A stretch of 64,000 nt of DNA from assembly GCA_030647435.1 (NCBI GenBank), contig JAUSJX010000135.1, positions 1-64,000 of the forward strand, written 5' to 3'. Made by a program: the position numbers and the translations under genes. A model generated the notes under the pieces. It saw only the letters and a list, made by a program, of their open reading frames with translations, did no database searches and was not told the origin of the DNA. The DNA comes from Candidatus Rokuibacteriota bacterium (GTDB taxonomy: Bacteria; Methylomirabilota; Methylomirabilia; Rokubacteriales; CSP1-6). Of this stretch, positions 63,906-64,000 are shown in pieces (positions within the stretch are counted from its first letter, which is position 1; every line of letters starts with the position of its first letter).

Positions 63906-64000
63906 CGCGTCACCTTCCAGCACCCCCAGAGAGATACCCTAGCAGCCTAGCAAATGATCGCCCGCCGCAGCAGAGTCAGAATGGGAATGAGTGAGTTCAA

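Overview
This is 64 kb of dense, visibly GC-rich bacterial chromosome with short intergenic gaps, many GTG/TTG starts and frequent stop/start overlaps. No rRNA or clear marker gene fixes the taxon. The mixture of bacterial housekeeping genes (tig-clpP-clpX, rsmI, thiD, tatC, ispG) with CaiB-type CoA transferases, orphan molybdenum hydroxylase large subunits, an F420/FMN-type luciferase-like monooxygenase and a large cyclase/ATPase/TPR regulator suggests an uncultured soil or subsurface lineage such as Rokubacteria/Methylomirabilota. That placement is inference.

Layout. 1-7.8 kb: a minus-strand block (rsmI-thiD-tatC-rhlB-like helicase, then tRNA-Leu-tig-clpP-clpX). 7.9-16.1 kb: an AidB-like acyl-CoA dehydrogenase, a DinB/LLM pair, and a regulator with zinc ribbons, class III cyclase, AAA ATPase and TPRs lying between two CxxC peroxiredoxin-like genes. 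16.1-29.4 kb: catabolic and housekeeping genes (two-domain extradiol dioxygenase, split ThDP decarboxylase, MaoC hydratase, ispG, CoA transferase plus sodium/solute symporter) with two gene stubs (hsdR, Bcr/CflA). 29.4-37.9 kb: an arsenic island, arsR-arsM-acr3-arsC, then a TAT-exported molybdopterin oxidoreductase operon (triheme lipoprotein, catalytic subunit, FeS subunit, TorD chaperone, small membrane protein), then an arsN1-type acetyltransferase.

38-46.5 kb: a minus-strand envelope cluster (secreted CHAT protease, membrane protein, propeller-like protein, small protein, patatin lipoprotein), then a methyltransferase and a radical SAM protein. 46.5-51.6 kb: an OPT transporter, an ORF6N-domain gene, a repeat-rich zone and an IS1380-type transposase remnant. 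51.7-64 kb: a second molybdenum hydroxylase large subunit, the phosphomutase-DUF3090-SCO1664 trio, a solute-binding protein, an SDR, an alkaline-phosphatase-type hydrolase, a D-aminoacylase-type amidohydrolase and a PIN-like protein.

The strongest unexpected signal is in the radical SAM gene. Its apparent stop is an in-frame TGA giving the tail C-U-A-E-P. It is followed 19 nt later by the loop of a perfect 7-bp hairpin that meets the bacterial SECIS rules, so the gene probably encodes a selenoprotein that ordinary annotation truncates. Other notable signals are the oxidoreductase operon flanked on both sides by arsenic genes, a family of near-perfect palindromes that are also embedded in the ORF6N coding sequence, two palindromic elements lying exactly between convergent genes, and a separate GC-rich interspersed repeat with compensatory hairpin changes.
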